Source: an uncultured Pirellula sp.
GTDB lineage: Bacteria; Planctomycetota; Planctomycetia; Pirellulales; Pirellulaceae
Assembly (NCBI GenBank): GCA_903930765.1
Contig: CAIYZV010000178.1
Coordinates: 1 to 33,095 of the forward strand
DNA: 33,095 nt
Direction of reading: 5' to 3'
The first letter of the stretch is position 1, and each line of letters opens with the position of its first letter. Below are positions 33,073 to 33,095 of the stretch, piece by piece. The position numbers were made by a program, and so were the translations under genes. The notes under the pieces are model-generated. The model worked only from the letters and a program-made list of their open reading frames with translations, ran no database searches and was not told where the DNA came from.

Positions 33073-33095
33073 GATCGTTGGTTGGGTTGCGTGCG

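Overview
The window looks like a piece of a planctomycete chromosome, most likely Pirellulales (Rhodopirellula-type). This is an inference from gene content: a sigma-54 gene, a DUF1080 protein, a ceramidase-like secreted protein, a FlgI-like/HEAT lipoprotein, a very large Gly-tailed coiled-coil protein, and a staphyloxanthin-type C30 carotenoid gene set. Genes fill about 91% of the window. No tRNA, rRNA, insertion sequence, prophage or CRISPR array was seen.

Layout. 1-325 is the end of a membrane protein (probably an OPT transporter), whose stop overlaps the stop of convergent rpoN (322-1815, -). gluQ follows (2088-3059, +). A minus-strand carotenoid block covers 3071-8374. In transcription order it is aldehyde dehydrogenase, CrtN/CrtP-type desaturase/oxidase, PlsC-like acyltransferase and GT2 glycosyltransferase: the late genes of an acylated, glycosylated C30 carotenoid pathway. 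Next comes a secreted M19 dipeptidase (8574-9815, -). The 14.7-9.96 kb stretch encodes a B3/4-domain protein that overlaps by 4 bp the start of a 1372-residue membrane coiled-coil protein. Then come a two-domain class II aldolase with a degenerate second half, SMC, and a FlgI-like/HEAT lipoprotein, all on the minus strand.

The strand switches at about 22.2 kb. rdgB (22530-23180) and a four-helix membrane protein fused to a SelL-like thiol peroxidase domain form a short plus-strand operon. They converge on a CNNM/CorC-type CBS protein plus DUF1080 operon (26346 to 24319, -). A small BON-domain protein (+), a ceramidase-like secreted protein (-), a 4HBT thioesterase (+), oligoendopeptidase F (-) and ilvD (-) complete the window.

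The most unusual non-gene signal is a set of short tandem duplications (units of 14, 15, 21 or 22 bp, 2 to 6 copies). They sit almost exclusively at gene edges. Two span a stop codon, so the last codons plus stop are repeated directly downstream. One encodes a pentapeptide repeat just after a signal peptide. The most interesting genes are the carotenoid cluster, the giant coiled-coil protein with its coupled B3/4 partner, the FlgI/HEAT lipoprotein, and the membrane-SelL fusion.
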